A stretch of DNA of 64,000 nucleotides from Motiliproteus sp. (GCA_026196225.1 JAPHRD010000005.1:1-64000), one strand, 5' to 3'. Shown: positions 1-8,175, counted from the stretch's first letter. Notes: generated from the letters alone by a model not told the origin. Made by a program: numbers and translations.

Positions 1-20
1 ATTACGGCAAGTATATTTGT

Positions 21-842
21 TTAAATGGGATCGTTAATAACAAAGGAAATAGCTTGTGAAGAACTTTTTTTACAGAATCGTTTTTCTACAGGCTCGTTAC
101 GTGAAGACAGTTCAACCGCTATCTTGACTTCCTTATCGGTAATCTTGCTGGCTTCAGTTATTTTTTTATTAATAGCATCGATAGAGGCATCATCCATGAA
201 ATTCTCTTTCATCTTACGATGAGACTGTGAAACGCTAACGATTTCTTCTGGGGTGAGCAATTCCTTAACTATACGACCAATATAGATATCGGAGCCATTC
301 TGGTGCCGCGCAGCCGCTGAATCTATCAAAGCCGATTTTATTGGGATACTTCTAGTAGTGATTGTCTCTCGTGCGAAGCTTTTCCAAACCGCGTGATAGT
401 ACTCGATGGGAAGTGTCTTAACATCACCCGTACCGATCAGAGCTTCATACTCGGCTTTGTAATCATCATTAAAAGCGATTCTAAGTGAGATACCGCTGCA
501 GTACTTTCCCTCAGAATTCAAATCGCCTTCCAAAAAAGCGATTTCATTTCCCCCAGTAAGATACAGTTCGATCAGGATTTCAGGCGGGCAAACTGGCTCA
601 TCTGTCGCTAAACTCGCAATGTACTCACTAACTGCCGATTCATTAAACAGATACTGAGACAATTCATTTCTTAAGTACCGACCATTAAACAACCCAGTCA
701 GCGCTAGATTAATTGCCTCAATAATAGTGGATTTACCCGCCTCGTTATCCCCAACGATAATGTTCATGCCGGGGTTCAAGCCAATCGAAAACCTCCCCTT
801 GAAGCCCTTAAAGTTGCGTAAGACTAGTTGATCAATTTGCAT
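21..842 (-). CDS. OLD-family ATP-dependent nuclease, N-terminal ATPase part only
   Basis: The product has the N-terminal ABC-type ATPase of OLD/Gabija GajA-like proteins: an RNFKGF segment, then Walker A GDNEAGKST around residues 32-40. OLD proteins usually continue into the second ATPase half and a C-terminal TOPRIM nuclease and exceed 500 residues. Here the frame stops after about 274 residues, just past the DLSSRN-like strand, and no TOPRIM is present. ATG at 842 is preferred over the upstream codon at 902 because AAGGA lies just ahead of it. A 7-base T run near position 65 is a possible frameshift site, but neither alternative frame read from it gives a convincing OLD continuation. It is either a truncated pseudogene or an ATPase-only protein. 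Confidence 0.7.
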   Translation of the reverse strand: MQIDQLVLRNFKGFKGRFSIGLNPGMNIIVGDNEAGKSTIIEAINLALTGLFNGRYLRNELSQYLFNESAVSEYIASLATDEPVCPPEILIELYLTGGNEIAFLEGDLNSEGKYCSGISLRIAFNDDYKAEYEALIGTGDVKTLPIEYYHAVWKSFARETITTRSIPIKSALIDSAAARHQNGSDIYIGRIVKELLTPEEIVSVSQSHRKMKENFMDDASIDAINKKITEASKITDKEVKIAVELSSRNEPVEKRFCKKSSSQAISFVINDPI

Positions 843-985
843 TTTTCCATCCTTGGTGGAGGTGTGATTTAGAGATAAAAAGCTAACAATTAGATGACAC
901 AATAGCCGAAAGACTCTATATGTACATGTCTTATGCCAAACCGCGATGGTTTTACTAGAAAAATCACGCGATTGCCCAATATATC

Positions 986-2509
986 TCAGCCCTCTATGTC
1001 TGCCGGATAAATTGATGTCCTGGGATTGTTGAAATAATAATCCCTCAATATCCCCCGCGTGTGTGGGCTAACATTGTCATGCTGGGAGTATTGCTTGATA
1101 GCAGCACCATCCCGCCAAGCAACAGTATGTTTATCTAGTTCCGTCTGCTGTTGCTCCAACCATTCAATGGCAGCAGGATGAAAGGTGCCATTGGTCCATA
1201 TCTCAAACTCAAATTTTCGGTCAACATAGTTAATACCATATGGCCTGATCGCTTCGTTAATCAAGGGTATTCGATTGCTGTACCATCGCTTTACCTCCTC
1301 CAAGCTGACCATCGCACCAGGTATTTTAGCTTTACATTCCACGATAATGGATCGTCCCTCTTCCGCCAGATCCACCAAAACATCCAGTTCGGCAATGTTG
1401 GATATTTTATACCCAACTGTTAAATAGCCTCCTGTGACCGCAACCAGTAGGTTACCCACCACCAGTTCAAACAGACTCCCCCGAAGGTTGGCGCTTGCCC
1501 CTTCAATCCTCGTCAAACGGTTCATTACGTTTTCAAGGTGTTCCGGGTTAATGGCTGCAGTCTTGCCAGTGTCGCTCAACACTTTAATTAAATCATTCAG
1601 GGCTTTTGCCACATCCTGCCCAAATAACTGCGACGTGGTGGCAGCTATGATGCCCACGCTTCTCGCTCGTTCATAAGCAGCTTGAGCAAACCCATCAGCC
1701 ACCAGAAACCCCATGATGGGCGCTACTTTAGGTGGGGAGGCTGCCATATCGTACTTGCGAACAAATACCTCCACCTCTTCATCACTGATCTGGTGGCCAA
1801 GACTGACATCACAGACAAAGAATCCTGGTTTGATTTCACCATTGGGGGCTGAAACTAATGGTCTAACATAGGATGGTGCGCTGACATCCCAGGTTATTCC
1901 CGAGACAACAGGTGGCTTTTCATCATTGCGTAGTGCGAACTTGGCGTAACTGCCGAATCCCAGCTTTCTTGCCCAATCGGCAATCGCCGCAATGGCGAGA
2001 TTCTCTGTAATAGCGATGGCCCGCTGCTCTAAGGAAGGGGCTAGGACGTTATAGCAGTGGGGGTTGAAACTGATCCATACCTCGCCACTCTTGTCATCCT
2101 GAACTTCCTTGAGCAGATGGATGCTGATCAGACGTTCTAGAATAATGTCCGGTGACAGCTGTTTTTGGCGTCTGATCGGCGCACCACAGATACGCGGAAA
2201 AAGCGATTTGGGACAAGCACCACCTCTTCGTTTTAGCCCCACCATCACAACCCAATAGGCTTTACCGTTGGTTTTGAATGCAACCTCTAAAGCCCCCCAA
2301 AACCTAGCGTCACCATATTGGTTGTCAAGATAGATGAATTTGGCATTCTTCTCGAAACGAACACCTGATAAACGTATGACCCCACTAGCCCTCTCGACTC
2401 TTTTCCGGGCAGCCTCTGGGGTTGCGCCCTGATCAACCATGATCTGAATCAGCCTGGAGCTCAGGCATGGCCCCACCTTGTTTAAAAGGTCTCTAACATT
2501 GGCAGTCAA
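986..2509 (-). CDS. PD-(D/E)XK nuclease-like protein with winged-helix N-terminus
   Basis: This is a 507-residue protein. Residues 1-60 look like a DNA-binding winged helix. The C-terminal part carries a PD-(D/E)XK signature: E348 in GSLFELVVGN, D376 in AELDVLVD, and E391-C-K393 in IIVECKAK. An internal segment near residues 228-290 (FFVCDVSLG, then GFLVADGF) resembles a second, degenerate nuclease fold. The start is a TTG at 2509 behind AAGAGAG; the next in-frame ATG would remove about 23 residues. It lies between an OLD-type ATPase gene and a membrane protein gene in the variable left part of the ICE. A restriction or defence role is inferred only from the fold and location. Confidence 0.6.
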   Translation of the reverse strand: MTANVRDLLNKVGPCLSSRLIQIMVDQGATPEAARKRVERASGVIRLSGVRFEKNAKFIYLDNQYGDARFWGALEVAFKTNGKAYWVVMVGLKRRGGACPKSLFPRICGAPIRRQKQLSPDIILERLISIHLLKEVQDDKSGEVWISFNPHCYNVLAPSLEQRAIAITENLAIAAIADWARKLGFGSYAKFALRNDEKPPVVSGITWDVSAPSYVRPLVSAPNGEIKPGFFVCDVSLGHQISDEEVEVFVRKYDMAASPPKVAPIMGFLVADGFAQAAYERARSVGIIAATTSQLFGQDVAKALNDLIKVLSDTGKTAAINPEHLENVMNRLTRIEGASANLRGSLFELVVGNLLVAVTGGYLTVGYKISNIAELDVLVDLAEEGRSIIVECKAKIPGAMVSLEEVKRWYSNRIPLINEAIRPYGINYVDRKFEFEIWTNGTFHPAAIEWLEQQQTELDKHTVAWRDGAAIKQYSQHDNVSPHTRGILRDYYFNNPRTSIYPADIEG

Positions 2510-2755
2510 ATGATGCTCTCTTTAGGGTAATGTCACACTGCTCTATTTATAATATATTTTTATAGGTCAGGCGATATTTTTCGAGTTGTAGAAAGGGTAA
2601 AATTTATTCTTATAGATCAATGAGTTACGAAGAGCAAATCCTATCTGATTTAGCCCTGTGTCCGCTATGAACAGTCTCAACTGTTATTTCACACTCGATC
2701 GGTATAGGCATAGCAGTCTGGCTCTACCCACACACAATGGCGTTTACGGGCTTTG

Positions 2756-2818
2756 CCGGGTTCGCTAGTCACTCATTCCCCGAGGGGGAACTGACGCCCT
2801 TTCAATCCCTAACGCTCC
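2756..2818 (+). repeat. Non-coding ICE repeat, copy A, with a small hairpin
   Basis: This segment lies in a 364-bp gap with no gene (2510-2873). It is about 85% identical to 44303-44366. It contains a 6-bp stem TTCCCC/GGGGAA with a 3-nt loop (2776-2790). In the other copy the stem is TTCCGC/GCGGAA, so one base pair has changed on both sides. A second short stem (GGGCT/AGCCC, 2827-2843) follows. I see nothing else in the gap. Confidence 0.6.
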
Positions 2819-2873
2819 AGCACTCCGGGCTATTTGGGAGCCCATAGTGCACCTTGTGTAGACTGGCTTCATG

Positions 2874-3833
2874 CTAGCTTGTCACTCTTTCTGACAGCTT
2901 GTAGCTATTGCGGATGTCGGTATCGAGAATTCCGGTGGCATGTAGATCACGCAGCACCGCCCGAATCTGATCCAGGCTAAGGTCATAGTCAGCACTCTTG
3001 ATAACTCGCAGAACGGGCCGAATCTTGCCGTTTAGTATGTCGAAAGTGAGTTGAGCCAATTTCTGCCTATATTCCTCATCGACAACAGTATCATCACCGG
3101 GTTGCAGATCAGGCTCATCAGCACGGGAGCTGGGCAAGCTATTAGCTCTTTTCTCAGCACCAGCCAAGCTAATCATGCCCAAAGTACTAACCTCCAACAG
3201 CAGAGCTAAGACCGCATAGCCAAAAGTTCTGGCAGAATCTAGGCTGATATTCAGAGTGCGACTAATGCCGATAAAGAGCTTGGTGGTTTCAAGCTGGCTC
3301 TCTGTTGCTGACAATCCCACCTGTGATAATGCTGATTGCTTCTCTGCTATCTCTGCCTGAAATCCAGCTATCCTGGCCGCGCTATTTTGAGCCTGTTCCC
3401 ATTGTTTGTGATAGCTGCTTCCGAGTCTCTTGTTCAACAGCTGTTCTTCAATAGCGATATTTTTCTGAAGACCGTCAATTTCTTGCTGAAGTGCTACATA
3501 CTCAGGTGAGCGCCGCTGCGCTTCTTTAATTAGCCGCATCTCGGAGGAGATAAAAAAGGCACAACTGGCAAGCCAGGAGAAAACCATCAAAACAAGGCTG
3601 AGCACTTTGAAGTATCGACTAATTTGTCGATTAACCCAGAATAGATATTTTCCAATATCAATACAGCAGCCAATAAAAATGAACAAAGCCGCCATAAATA
3701 TGGCCTGTTCACTCTCTCTAGGATTCATCACGCTATCAAAATCAGCTCCGGAGAGCGACATCGCAAATAGCCCCGTCAGCAACATGCTAACCATGAAAAA
3801 CACCGTCTGGACGAACCAAATAAGTTTGAGCAT
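2874..3833 (-). CDS. Membrane protein with coiled coil and C-terminal winged-helix-like domain
   Basis: This 319-residue product is not a family I recognise. Hydrophobic segments are visible near residues 5-25, 45-63, 75-97 and 204-228. Between the third and fourth lies a charged coiled-coil stretch (about 103-175). After the last membrane segment a soluble tail of about 85 residues (EEYRQKLAQLTFDILNG, then DLSLDQIRAVLRDL) reads like a winged helix. A membrane protein with a coiled-coil arm and a possible DNA-binding tail could anchor or sense something for the ICE, but the function is unknown. The ribosome site is weak. Confidence 0.6.
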   Translation of the reverse strand: MLKLIWFVQTVFFMVSMLLTGLFAMSLSGADFDSVMNPRESEQAIFMAALFIFIGCCIDIGKYLFWVNRQISRYFKVLSLVLMVFSWLASCAFFISSEMRLIKEAQRRSPEYVALQQEIDGLQKNIAIEEQLLNKRLGSSYHKQWEQAQNSAARIAGFQAEIAEKQSALSQVGLSATESQLETTKLFIGISRTLNISLDSARTFGYAVLALLLEVSTLGMISLAGAEKRANSLPSSRADEPDLQPGDDTVVDEEYRQKLAQLTFDILNGKIRPVLRVIKSADYDLSLDQIRAVLRDLHATGILDTDIRNSYKLSERVTS

Positions 3834-4156
3834 GTAAGGAAATCTTCTGCTTGAAGCTTAAATTATCATTTTGTTTCTACCTTTGATGTCGAACTAGCAA
3901 TTACTTTTCGGACTAGAAAATAAATTATTATTCCTCCTTAGCAACAGGCATTTTTCTCGCACTCGCAGTGTAATTGCGCTCATACTGTGACAGCACTCAC
4001 ATTTTCAGTATTTCACTAGTGACTGATAGCTCAGTTACATAATTTTCTTTTGTTTTTGAAAAGTTTCTAAAGGTCTCACTCTTTTGTTGTCTATACGCTG
4101 AACATATCAATGAATTAGATGTGTTCTGTTATTTCAAGGACGAAGGAGTCTCGACT
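3834..4156. other. Intergenic gap between divergent genes
   Basis: This AT-rich, 323-bp gap separates the leftward membrane-protein gene from the rightward DUF2857-like gene, so it should hold promoters for both. I see a ribosome site GAAGGAG at 4142-4148 for the right gene but no convincing -35/-10 pair, operator or terminator. Confidence 0.5.
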
Positions 4157-4693
4157 ATGCCCAGCTTTGAAGAGAAAATGGCTCAAGCAGCAGCTAAAAA
4201 ACTAGTTTCATCATCAGGTACGCTACATTCTATACACTTCAAAACCAGCAATCTGCCAGACGAAATAATTGACATCATGGCCAAGCTAAATCTGGCGGAG
4301 CAGCATTCTCTAATTCATCGCGCCCATCGATTCCTAGTTATTCAAGTCGATACTACCGCGTTACAACGTCAACTCTCGGAGCTAGAGATTCTGCGAGATG
4401 AAAAAGAGCTAGAAGACAAATACCTGTTTATGGGCGCACCTTTGGCGTTGATGCAACGGTTGTTTGGCACTCACGCTGCCGATTTTTCACGCCGCCGCAG
4501 TGCCTTGAGCATTCGTGGCGTTGGCACGGGAAGACCACCAGCTTGCGACGAAGCCACTGAGCTACGAATCTGGAAATTATGGGATACACACCAGGACATT
4601 GAGGAACGGCTGAGATTTATCAAAGTTGCAGAGGAAGCTGGCATTGATCTCCACATGATTTGGGGTGCATTGAAACCGTACCTGGATAAGTAG
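4157..4693 (+). CDS. DUF2857-like ICE protein
   Basis: The protein has about 178 residues from ATG 4157, chosen because GAAGGAG sits 8 bp upstream; the longer reading from 4121 lacks such a site. The C-terminal half (LFMGAPLALMQRLFG, RRRSALSIRG, GRPPACDEATELRIWKLW) matches what I remember of the DUF2857 family of ICE-encoded proteins, with a GRP-x-C-x-E-x4-R-I-W stretch ending in a helical segment. Members sit near ICE replication and regulation genes and may bind DNA, but no biochemical role is established to my knowledge. It points rightward, against most of the ICE genes. Confidence 0.6.
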   Translation: MPSFEEKMAQAAAKKLVSSSGTLHSIHFKTSNLPDEIIDIMAKLNLAEQHSLIHRAHRFLVIQVDTTALQRQLSELEILRDEKELEDKYLFMGAPLALMQRLFGTHAADFSRRRSALSIRGVGTGRPPACDEATELRIWKLWDTHQDIEERLRFIKVAEEAGIDLHMIWGALKPYLDK

Positions 4694-4807
4694 CTAATCG
4701 AGCCACCTGCGCCAATTCTCAAATCACTGATAAGTCACTTTTAACCCGCTTTTCATAGGCGTATCATAGGCACTATCGGCTTCTCGGTATTTTCTAAGGA
4801 GAGGATA

Positions 4808-5050
4808 ATGTCTGGAAAACGTCTCATTCACCTGGCAGCGGTCTTATTGCTCCTGTCATCATTCTTCTTGCCAGCGCATGCTGATTCCACTAACTGGCGC
4901 TATCTTGTCAAGACCTACCCGCTGATGGGAAACGACTCTGCCTTATCCCAGGCGATGAATAAACTGGGCGCTAAAGGCTGGGAGCTGGTCAACTGCACGG
5001 AAGGTGATGCGGAAATCACCTGTATATTCAAACGTCCTGAGAAGGAGTAG
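4808..5050 (+). CDS. Small secreted DUF4177-like protein
   Basis: This 80-residue product has a cleavable signal peptide (hydrophobic about 7-22, cut near AHA-DS). The mature part follows the DUF4177 pattern: W-x-Y-L-V near the start, LGAKGWELVNC in the middle and IFKRPEKE at the end. AAGGAGAGGATA precedes the ATG at good distance. It is followed after 7 bp by another small gene, probably co-transcribed. The predicted location is the periplasm or outer surface; the role is unknown. Confidence 0.65.
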   Translation: MSGKRLIHLAAVLLLLSSFFLPAHADSTNWRYLVKTYPLMGNDSALSQAMNKLGAKGWELVNCTEGDAEITCIFKRPEKE

Positions 5051-5057
5051 GCAAACC

Positions 5058-5276
5058 ATGGAATACGCCAAAAAGTCTTTCCTTCTTCTATTTGCGTTAT
5101 GCACCGGGCTACTCTTAATCTGTTGGCGGATGGTATCTTTTGCTTTCAGCACCCTAGATTTTGAGCCTGATGCCGAAGAGAAATCCGACACCAATGTCTG
5201 GTACAACTACCGAACAGGCGAAATTGATCCTGTTAAGCGATATGACGGTATCTATCAGGAGAGGCTACAAAAATAG
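5058..5276 (+). CDS. Small single-pass membrane protein
   Basis: This is a 73-residue product starting at ATG 5058, supported by GAAGGAG at 5041-5047, which overlaps the end of the previous gene. One hydrophobic segment (about residues 6-28) is followed by an acidic and tyrosine-rich tail (EPDAEEKS, VWYNYRTGE, YDGIYQERL). I do not recognise the family. Together with the preceding secreted protein it forms a two-gene unit closed by a strong hairpin. Confidence 0.6.
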   Translation: MEYAKKSFLLLFALCTGLLLICWRMVSFAFSTLDFEPDAEEKSDTNVWYNYRTGEIDPVKRYDGIYQERLQK

Positions 5277-5303
5277 CCCATGACACGGTAGTGTCATGGG
5301 CTA
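5274..5303. terminator. Bidirectional hairpin between convergent genes
   Basis: A perfect 13-bp inverted repeat TAGCCCATGACAC / GTGTCATGGGCTA with a 4-nt loop includes the stop codon of the upstream gene and sits between convergent genes. A bidirectional terminator is likely although the T tract is poor. Confidence 0.6.
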
Positions 5304-5314
5304 AGAGCAATTTT

Positions 5315-5809
5315 CTAGATCAATCCGCGTTCGGCAAACGATATGACATCTTGATCGCCGACCACAAAGTGATCCAACACTCGAACATCTACCAATGCCA
5401 ATGCGTTTTTAAGCCGATCCGTAATCTGTCGATCTGCGGAACTCGGCTCAGCAACCCCTGATGGGTGATTATGAGCCAGTATGACAGCCGCTGCGTTGAC
5501 TTCTAAAGTAGCCTTAACGACTTCTCTAGGGTAGACACTACAGCCGTCAATGGTACCTCTGAACAGTTCCCTATCATCAAGTAGCCGATGTTGACTATCC
5601 AAAAACAGGCAATAGAAAACTTCATGTTTTCGCTCCGCCAGATGAAAGCGTAAGTAATCTCTTACAGCACCTGGAGATGTAAACTGATCATATTTTCTAT
5701 TGGTCATCCGTTTATAGAGTAACTGCTTGGCCTCAGCGATGATCTGATTTTCTTCTTCCAGTGCCGTATTCAGTGGGTACTGCTCACTGGATTGATGGTT
5801 GGTTTCCAT
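5315..5809 (-). CDS. radC: RadC-like JAB-domain protein of ICE
   Basis: The product has about 164 residues from ATG 5809, which has GGGAG 7 bp upstream. It carries the RadC/MPN+ signature [18 protein letters not shown] in the C-terminal half, with an upstream Glu in the [13 protein letters not shown] strand, so the metal-binding site looks intact. Many ICEs and genomic islands encode such short RadC proteins without the helix-hairpin-helix domain of the chromosomal form. Their function is unproven and no longer thought to be RecA-like repair. It lies downstream of the STY4534-family gene, with two hairpins in the 118-bp gap between them. Confidence 0.88.
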   Translation of the reverse strand: METNHQSSEQYPLNTALEEENQIIAEAKQLLYKRMTNRKYDQFTSPGAVRDYLRFHLAERKHEVFYCLFLDSQHRLLDDRELFRGTIDGCSVYPREVVKATLEVNAAAVILAHNHPSGVAEPSSADRQITDRLKNALALVDVRVLDHFVVGDQDVISFAERGLI

Positions 5810-5852
5810 GGTTGTGCTCCCAAGATATAAGCGTGGGAACACAACCAACTCC

Positions 5853-5918
5853 TTATGGGAACGGTGGTTCCCATAAAGAAGGAAAGGACGACAAGCTAAG
5901 GTGTTAGGCCGTCGTCCT
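5853..5918 (-). promoter_or_regulatory. Two hairpins in the leader of the RadC-like gene
   Basis: A perfect 10-bp stem (TTATGGGAAC/GTTCCCATAA, 5853-5876) and an 8-bp stem (AGGACGAC/GTCGTCCT, 5885-5918) sit between the STY4534-family gene and radC. One may end the upstream transcript; together they form a structured leader for radC. A structured RNA named the radC motif is known upstream of such genes, and a covariance search would decide whether this is it. Confidence 0.5.
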
Positions 5919-5927
5919 GGTGGTTAA

Positions 5928-6401
5928 CTATCCATTTGCGACCTGCTGCGATCCAGTCTGATCATCAAACACTCTGTCGTCTTCATAGACGAGTTCGTTA
6001 TTGACTTTCAGAGTCAGAATGCGCGTCAGGAATCCACCAATAGCAGAACCCAGTTCACCGGCACGTTCACCTTGTTTATAGATGAATGCTTTGGCACGAG
6101 GGTTCGCCATATTGAACCGGATCAACACTTTCGCATCGTCTGATTCAATGGCCTCTCGGTTTTCAAGAATGACACCGAGTGCGGTTTCTGCTCCCACAAT
6201 GAGATCATGGTATTCATAATGCACATTGTCGGCAGGCCCCTGGATAACCGATACTTGAGCAGCATAACGAGGAGGTTTACCCTCGCCGCTAATGTCACGG
6301 ATAGCATTGAGATAACCAATGCCATTCGCATACTCGTTAAAGTATCGGGTTTCCTCTGCGGCGGCAGAGTTGGTTTTTTCATTTTTGGTTGTTTTACTCA
6401 T
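5928..6401 (-). CDS. STY4534-family ICE protein (DUF3577)
   Basis: This 157-residue protein has the conserved start of the family, YFNEYANGIGYLNAIRD, followed by an OB-like single-stranded-DNA-binding-type beta pattern (PRYAAQVSVIQG, YHDLIVGAE). Family members are found in PFGI-1 and SPI-7-like ICEs next to ssb, topB and radC and are assigned to ICE replication or maintenance. ATG 6401 follows TTTAGGAG, and the start overlaps the stop of the preceding small ORF by ATGA, suggesting coupled translation. Confidence 0.85.
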   Translation of the reverse strand: MSKTTKNEKTNSAAAEETRYFNEYANGIGYLNAIRDISGEGKPPRYAAQVSVIQGPADNVHYEYHDLIVGAETALGVILENREAIESDDAKVLIRFNMANPRAKAFIYKQGERAGELGSAIGGFLTRILTLKVNNELVYEDDRVFDDQTGSQQVANG

Positions 6402-6604
6402 AGCAAGTCTCCTAAATCAATGAGTGAAAAAGGAGTTGCTGACCCAATGGGGTAACAAGCTCCCCGGTTGGGTGAGTGAACAAGCTGATCAGCCAGCATC
6501 TCGGTTGAGACAACTGCATACCCTGCTGAAAGCAGTGATCGTGGTATGGCGGTGCTATTGAGGCAGCAATAGCCACTGGTGAATGCTGTTTCTAGTGTTT
6601 TCAT
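6398..6604 (-). CDS. Small ORF coupled to neighbours at both ends
   Basis: This 68-codon frame begins with an ATG that overlaps the TraG-N stop as ATGA and ends with a TGA that overlaps the STY4534-family start as ATGA. That double 4-bp overlap is the best evidence that it is translated. The product (MKTLETAFTSGYCCLNSTA to the end) has no recognised domain. The stretch GYC-x-LNS is encoded by a hairpin that is repeated twice more in this ICE, so the nucleotide sequence is probably also constrained as RNA or DNA structure. It could be a leader peptide. Confidence 0.45.
   Translation of the reverse strand: MKTLETAFTSGYCCLNSTAIPRSLLSAGYAVVSTEMLADQLVHSPNRGACYPIGSATPFSLIDLGDLL
6442..6576 (-). promoter_or_regulatory. 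Repeated structured leader element, copy 1
   Basis: The element carries a 6-bp stem CTATTG/CAATAG (6555-6572) followed by CCAC, a small CTGCT/AGCAG stem, and a long stem ACCCAA..GGGG / CCCC..TTGGGT (6442-6473). It lies 30-175 bp upstream of the STY4534-family ATG. The same CTATTG-6nt-CAATAGCCAC block recurs at 32622 and 34313. Confidence 0.5.
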
Positions 6605-8175
6605 TTAGCACCTTTGGTTTTACCCGTAGACCGATTCCTAAAACTGGGTTTTCGTAAGCTGACGTTGCCCGCTGCTGAAGTGCCACGAGTTAACGCCTGA
6701 GTAGCACCTTCCAACTGAGAAGCAGCACGAATACCCGCCAAACCGAGATATAAAGAAAGTAGGATAGGTAAAATCAAATACAGGCCGCCTGTTAGAAAGT
6801 TAAGGATGATGCGTTTTAATGTCAGATCAGTGCTAAACAGCGTGGTTACACTTCCAGGATCAGGATAAAAAGCTTGTATTAGATTTTGATCAACCCACCA
6901 GGCAAAGAACCACAGCACCGTCCAAAACTTCACGGAAAACAAGATTAGTGCTCCGATGATCAGTAAAGAAAACTTATAGCGGCTGATCAGAATAAAAAAT
7001 GGTAACAGCGTATAAAGCCCCATTAGCACTAACGATTGAATCATGGGCGCGGCTTCCAAAAACACACGGAGAAAGGCAGCAAAGGAGATTGATGCTTTAC
7101 CCAAACCGTACACCGCCAATCCCTGTTGAGTGGCATTCTGCACGGCCACAAAGATACCGCTTTGTTCACCCACCTCGAAATCCACCGTGTTGCCATAGGC
7201 AAAGTCATAGCCCCGTGTTGTCCAGCGCGGTGGTGAGTTAATCAGTGCTAGTTGTGTAATGACATCGCGCCGTTGCACGGCATCCCAGCCGGGCTCCGCT
7301 GCTGCCGATTGCAGATCAATATCACCCAAATCATTCAACACTGCCTGCTGAATACTAGGCCACCACTCATTGCAATAGGGCTTGCCATACACAGGGTGAT
7401 TACTGGCATCCCATTCCACATCCCGCAGCGCTGACCAGGGAAAACCTTCCCTGATCGAATCTGACCGCAGGCTATCGTAGTATCCGGCTATTTCCTGAAA
7501 GACATGTGAGCCGATCCAGTCGGTATCGGTGTCGCCATACTGGTTTAATAGTGCATCAATCGCAGCGCTGTCTGGCCGTTCAGTCAGATACTTTGAGCGC
7601 GCTTCAATAAAGCAATCACGAAAGAAGTCGTTGATTTCATGGCGCAGCTCTGGGTCTTTGATAGTTGCATCCCGCAGCTCATTGGCGTAGCCACGGTAAT
7701 CCAGTGTAGGTGGTACGTCCTCCATAACGGCACGATTAAAACCGGAGCTGAAGCTCATCACAGCAAACCAAAATACGGGGACATTGACGTTAGCTGGTGC
7801 TCCATTGAAAGAAATACTGCCACCATAAGTCGTGCGTGAATTGGCCACGGTCGCTACGGGTTGCGCAGGCGAGCCAATGACAGCGCGTGGCGTAAACGAT
7901 AAATCAACGGCATTCAACGGCGTTGCCGGAACCGCCGCAATCAGAATCACGAAGAAGGCAATAAAAAACTCCACCTCAATAATCCGCAAGGTCGTATTGC
8001 CAGCCTCTTCTGCATCTTCCCCGGCATAGGATCGAATGATGGTATCAATCAAAATCCCCAGAAAAGGCAAAAAAACCATGCCCGTTGCGACGAGTACATC
8101 CCAGATGCTGTTATAGAAAAACCAGCCAAATAAGGTAGTGTAGAGTTCGAGTGTGCTATCAACTGCCATTACCAT
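6601..8175 (-). CDS. traG: Conjugal transfer protein, TraG N-terminal domain
   Basis: This 524-residue inner-membrane protein has the TraG-N domain. There are hydrophobic segments near residues 15-45 and 68-90, a long periplasmic loop rich in Trp, Asp and Cys (DWIGSHVFQE, GKPYCNEWW), then a cluster of membrane segments (about 365-485) and a basic tail. Family members work in mating-pair formation and stabilisation. The frame opens at 8175, but ATG 8169 has the better spacing from GGGAG. The start overlaps the stop of the upstream membrane protein, and the stop overlaps the next small ORF. Confidence 0.88.
   Translation of the reverse strand: MVMAVDSTLELYTTLFGWFFYNSIWDVLVATGMVFLPFLGILIDTIIRSYAGEDAEEAGNTTLRIIEVEFFIAFFVILIAAVPATPLNAVDLSFTPRAVIGSPAQPVATVANSRTTYGGSISFNGAPANVNVPVFWFAVMSFSSGFNRAVMEDVPPTLDYRGYANELRDATIKDPELRHEINDFFRDCFIEARSKYLTERPDSAAIDALLNQYGDTDTDWIGSHVFQEIAGYYDSLRSDSIREGFPWSALRDVEWDASNHPVYGKPYCNEWWPSIQQAVLNDLGDIDLQSAAAEPGWDAVQRRDVITQLALINSPPRWTTRGYDFAYGNTVDFEVGEQSGIFVAVQNATQQGLAVYGLGKASISFAAFLRVFLEAAPMIQSLVLMGLYTLLPFFILISRYKFSLLIIGALILFSVKFWTVLWFFAWWVDQNLIQAFYPDPGSVTTLFSTDLTLKRIILNFLTGGLYLILPILLSLYLGLAGIRAASQLEGATQALTRGTSAAGNVSLRKPSFRNRSTGKTKGAK

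Noticed and set aside
5315-5809. RadC as a RecA-like DNA repair enzyme
   Set aside because: The name is historical; only a JAB metal-site domain is visible, and the ICE form has no demonstrated repair role.
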